Of a stretch of DNA of 64,000 bases, positions 60,878-64,000 are shown one piece after another. The notes under the pieces were generated by a model. It saw only the letters and a list, made by a program, of their open reading frames with translations, searched no databases and was not told the DNA's origin. Both the position numbers and the translations under genes were made by a program. Source of the stretch: Omphiscola glabra (Eukaryota; Mollusca; Gastropoda; Lymnaeidae); contig OZ024799.1 in NCBI GenBank assembly GCA_964017045.1, positions 31,755,596 through 31,819,595 of the forward strand, given 5' to 3'. The first letter of the stretch is position 1, and each line of letters starts with the position of its first letter.

Positions 60878-60895
60878 TGGGGGCTCGTCCGGGAT
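60878..60895 (+). promoter_or_regulatory. Primer-binding site complementary to tRNA-Pro
   Basis: TGGGGGCTCGTCCGGGAT, starting two bases after the LTR end, is the 18-base tRNA-Pro site known from murine-leukaemia-type retroviruses and several retrotransposons. It would prime minus-strand DNA synthesis. Confidence 0.88.
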
Positions 60896-60981
60896 CTAGG
60901 CAACAGGAGATAGACAAAGCTGATGCAATAGAGATAGAGAACAGACGTTACTTGTATCCAACAGAAAGTGTCAAGTGAAAG

Positions 60982-61833
60982 ATGACTTCATTGTGGGGCA
61001 CCAAGTTTGATGATAGGAGACCAGCGGAGTACCGCCAAGTCAGGCAGTGTGACATACCCCTTTGCTACAGGTGCCATCGTGCAGGTCACATAGCAAGGTA
61101 CTGCACTTACCCACGGCGGTGCTACAGATGCTATGCCACTGGTCATCTGGCACGAGATTGCTGCAACGAGCGCCGGTGTTTCCGTTGTTATAGAAGTGGA
61201 CACCTTTCCAGAGACTGCGACAGGCAACGAGTGTGTTTTATGTGTCTGCGCCCAGGCCACACTGCCGCTAGGTGTCGATTTCAGGGGCGTTGCTACAAGT
61301 GTCACCAACAAGGGCACGTATTGGGGAATTGCCCAGTCGTCCCTGACATCAAGAAGGATGAAATTTCTTGTTGCAGAGAGGTGAAAACGACAGCCAGGTG
61401 TTTTCAATTAGGACAGGTAGAGAAGTGTATAGAGAAGAAAGAAAAATCAATAGTGAAGAAGGAGAACAATAGGACACGTGTAATTAAGAATAAAGAAGAG
61501 AACAGAAATACTAGTGAAAATGAAATTCTAATAGGAGGAATTTCTATTGGTGTCGGAGCTAAGGAATGTGTATATGGATTAGTTGGAGATAAAAGGGTTA
61601 AAGTGTTTAGACAATATCTATGTAGTGATATAGTGGTAAGGAGAGAATTAATAGATGACAGCAAGTTGACAGGAGAGAAGTGCACGGTCGTGTTAATGAA
61701 TGAATCACGGCTCAAAGGAGAGATGGCAATAGTGACAATCAACACCCCATATGTTTCGGGCATTGTGAAGGTAGTTTGTATCCCTGACATTATCTATGAC
61801 GTCATAGTGGGACAAGTTGTGCAGGAATCATAG
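60982..61833 (+). CDS. Retroelement protein: five CCHC zinc knuckles plus protease-like domain, 283 aa
   Basis: Five CX2CX4HX4C knuckles begin at residues 28, 47, 66, 85 and 104, with a strict 19-residue spacing, as in Gag nucleocapsids and CNBP-like proteins. A Lys/Glu-rich linker follows (about 150-180). Residues 185-283 align in pattern with the retropepsin-like domain of Gypsy-type Gag-Pol: VYGLVGDKRVKVFR, DIVVRRELIDDSKLTGE, NTPYVSGIVK and IYDVIVGQ. The catalytic Asp-Thr/Ser-Gly expected near 211-213 reads Gln-Tyr-Leu, so it should be inactive. There is no capsid domain ahead of the knuckles. Likely role: nucleic-acid binding or packaging of element RNA (inference). The ATG at 60982 is the first after the PBS in this frame. 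Confidence 0.85.
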   Translation: MTSLWGTKFDDRRPAEYRQVRQCDIPLCYRCHRAGHIARYCTYPRRCYRCYATGHLARDCCNERRCFRCYRSGHLSRDCDRQRVCFMCLRPGHTAARCRFQGRCYKCHQQGHVLGNCPVVPDIKKDEISCCREVKTTARCFQLGQVEKCIEKKEKSIVKKENNRTRVIKNKEENRNTSENEILIGGISIGVGAKECVYGLVGDKRVKVFRQYLCSDIVVRRELIDDSKLTGEKCTVVLMNESRLKGEMAIVTINTPYVSGIVKVVCIPDIIYDVIVGQVVQES

Positions 61834-63491
61834 CGTCAGGATGTGAGTAGTGCATAGTTGGAGGTGGCTTAGATAGACATAGAAAGTGTTTAATTCAGTT
61901 TGAGGATAATCTCCATATCGTCATCAAGGAGAATTTCTGAAAGAGACATTAGACATTTATTTAAGACTCTAACATGAGTTAATTTAGTTGTGTTATCTTT
62001 AGTTGAGTTTTGAGTTTCACACGTGCACGTTGTTTTTTTAAACTTGTGTAGTTTAATTTATGATTATAATGAGTAATGAATATAATCATGTGTTTCAACA
62101 GTTGAGGTTGTGTTATAGGCGACATATTATTGAATAATATGTGCGAGTCGCTGCCCCTGTGCTAATGTTGAGAAGCCAGGTGGGCAGTGAGAGTTTAGGA
62201 TTGAATAAGGCACACTGAGCTTTTATAAAGGCAGTGTATGGGGCTTATGAGTTTAGTTGTGTTGTTTAGTGATGTCATAATAACAGTGTTGTTGTTATGG
62301 ATATCACCAGGTACTCGTCTATACCGGACCGTGCAGGGCACATGATGGTTTGTGGTGCAGACGATGTTGAGAGTGTTAAATAGAATGTGCTATTTTGTGT
62401 TGTTGGGTTGACAATTTCATAGTGTTGTATGGCTGGTATACACTTAGAGATGTGTGAGACAGCATGAGAGAGATAGCTAGTCTACACTTAGAGATGTGTG
62501 AGACAGCATGAGAGAGATAGCTAGTCTACACTTAGAGATGTGTGAGACAGCATGAGAGAGAGAGATAGTCTACACTTAGAGATGTGTGAGACAGCATTAG
62601 AGAGATAGCTAGTCTACACTAAGGGATGTGTGAGACAGAATTAGATGGATAGCTAGTCTACACTAAGGTTGTGTTAGACAGCACTGGATAGATAGCTGGT
62701 CTACACTAAGAGATGTGTGAGACAGTATCAGATGGATAGCTAGTCTACACCAAAGGGATGTGTGAGACAGCATTAGATTGTCTAACTTAGAGAGTTGTGG
62801 GGAGCATTGGGTAAATGGTAAGCCTACACTACATAATGTGTAGAAAGCTGGGATGGATAGCTATAACCTACACTGGGTAATGTGTAGAGTAGCGTGAGGT
62901 GGTCAGCTATAGCCTGCACTGGGTAATGTGTAGGATAGCATGGTTAGGTCAGCAATTTTCCCACACTGGGTAATGTGTGGGGTAGCACGGGTAGGGCAGC
63001 TATAGTTTACACTATGTGTGTGAGGCAGAAGTGGGTATCACTCAACCTGATCAGTGGATCGTGGAATCAGAGAGATAGAAAGACTTACTGGTGATAAGTC
63101 TAGTTACTATGATAGTAGTCTAAAGTTATGGTGTTAGATACACATATTCAGAGGATGGATAGAATATGGTGATTTTAAGAATGTAACTATATAAGAAACA
63201 TGGTGTCAATGAGTCATTAAGGATAATTTTGGTCTTTGATCTTGATAGAGTTCCAACAGTGTTCATGTTATTGTAGTCAATTATTAATTTCATTGATTAT
63301 TGGCATATGCATGATGTTTTGTGTTGCTATATTTTTATTTTGAGTAAGAAACTGAAGATGAGAATAGGTGACAAAAGACTCGACGACGCATGGAGTAAGC
63401 GCTGGACACATGGGATGGTGTTATGTATAGAGTTGTAGGTTGGTCATTTGTGGAGTTTTTGAAATTTGTCAAGATATTGAAAAAATTTCTT
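61834..63491 (+). other. Non-coding interior of the LTR element
   Basis: No domain-bearing frame was found in any of the six frames. A 44-bp-unit minisatellite occupies 62425-63010. The remaining sequence is GT-rich on the plus strand. Confidence 0.6.
62425..63010 (+). repeat. Minisatellite inside the LTR element, about 44-bp unit
   Basis: The unit begins tagctagtctacacttagag and continues atgtgtgagacagcatgag. The first four copies are nearly identical; later ones decay progressively to 'cactgggtaatgtgtag' blocks toward 63010. Confidence 0.88.
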
Positions 63492-63502
63492 GAAGGGGGG
63501 GC
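63492..63502 (+). promoter_or_regulatory. Polypurine tract
   Basis: A GAAGGGGGGG-type purine run a few bases before the 3' LTR, the expected primer site for plus-strand DNA synthesis. Confidence 0.75.
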
Positions 63503-63505
63503 ATA

Positions 63506-64000
63506 TGTCACAAATGGCTGGGAAGGGGTACAGGACAAGGCTCCATTGTTCAGGTAATTTATAGGATGGGCGGAAACTGCTGTTAGTTTGGGGAGAGTAT
63601 CGTTAAAGGGTCGAGGGTAAGGTTAATAGAGTCTCGCATCTTTGAGATAGAGGGATGACTTCGCATGTTAATTTTGGGGTTAACGGCGGGAAATCCAAAT
63701 TAATCGGAAATTAGGGGGCGGGGCTGTGTTGTTAGATAACATTCCTAGGCCACCTATGGAGGTAGAGAATGGGCATATAAGAGAGAACACTTCCTGACAT
63801 ATGGAGAGTGGAGTTTAGTGAGAGTTGAAGTTGGTAGTAGTTCGTTGTGTTGGAAGTAGAGAGAAAAGAGCTAAGATAGCAGTTGTTAGGGAATAGTTGC
63901 AAGAGAGACCAGGAGACGACAATTGACTTGTGAAACATAGGAATAGTTGAGACGAAACTGGGAACAGTCATAGATTTGATAGAGACTCATATCGTAAGTC
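63506..64000 (+). repeat. 3' LTR, truncated by the window end
   Basis: Starts TGTCACAAATGGCTGGG. It matches 60126-60619 base for base except for one extra A in the ggga/gggaa run near its start. About 255 bp of the LTR lie beyond the window. Confidence 0.9.

Larger units (their letters stand above)
60126..64000 (+). mobile_element. Non-autonomous LTR retrotransposon, 3' LTR cut by the window end
   Basis: A 750-bp 5' LTR (60126-60875, TGTCAC...GACA) is followed by a 2-base spacer and a tRNA-Pro primer-binding site. A single 283-codon ORF, a long non-coding segment with a minisatellite, a polypurine tract and a second LTR from 63506 complete it. The two LTRs differ by one inserted base over the 495 visible bases, so insertion is recent. 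The internal region is only about 2.63 kb and shows no reverse transcriptase, RNase H or integrase, so it would have to be mobilised in trans. Confidence 0.9.

Noticed and set aside
60988..61407. Minus-strand frame of 139 codons opposite the zinc-knuckle ORF
   Set aside because: A shadow of the plus-strand coding sequence, with no domain of its own.

Overview
The window looks like nuclear DNA of a mollusc, most likely a gastropod. It is AT-rich, its genes are broken into many short exons by large introns, and it is full of minisatellites and small transposons. The species call is an inference from gene content and repeat families; nothing in the window names the organism.

Three protein-coding genes are supported by exon-by-exon translation with matching splice phases. 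(1) A sigma-class glutathione S-transferase (HPGDS-like) lies on the minus strand with exons from 8267 down to 1389 and a last exon that runs off the left edge at base 1. (2) A complete GRIPAP1/GRASP-1 orthologue lies on the minus strand, 39611 down to 19530, with 28 coding exons and 889 residues; it is a long coiled-coil endosomal recycling protein. (3) A complete NOPCHAP1 (C12orf45) orthologue lies on the plus strand, 39821 to 47640, with 4 coding exons and 199 residues; it is a cofactor for box C/D snoRNP assembly. Genes 2 and 3 are head to head, with start codons 209 bases apart, so they probably share a bidirectional promoter.

Layout: 1-8.3 kb GST gene with repeat-filled introns; 8.3-16.3 kb gene-free, with a SPIN-like hAT element, another hAT element and two large minisatellites; 16.3-19.5 kb probably the GRIPAP1 3' UTR and downstream DNA; 19.5-39.6 kb GRIPAP1, whose introns carry two piggyBac-type MITEs, a foldback element and a dispersed repeat with a hammerhead-like core; 39.8-47.6 kb NOPCHAP1; 47.6-60.1 kb gene-free, with several hAT MITEs, a palindromic element and minisatellites; 60.1-64 kb a young LTR retroelement cut by the window end.

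The most unusual item is the LTR element at 60126-64000. It has nearly identical 750-bp LTRs, a primer-binding site matching tRNA-Pro, a polypurine tract, and only one ORF in its internal region. That ORF encodes five CCHC zinc knuckles followed by a retropepsin-like domain with no catalytic triad. No reverse transcriptase or integrase is visible, so it appears to be non-autonomous. Other notable items are a SPIN-family hAT copy, a hAT MITE family with intact 8-bp target duplications, and a multi-copy repeat related in sequence to a hammerhead ribozyme core.
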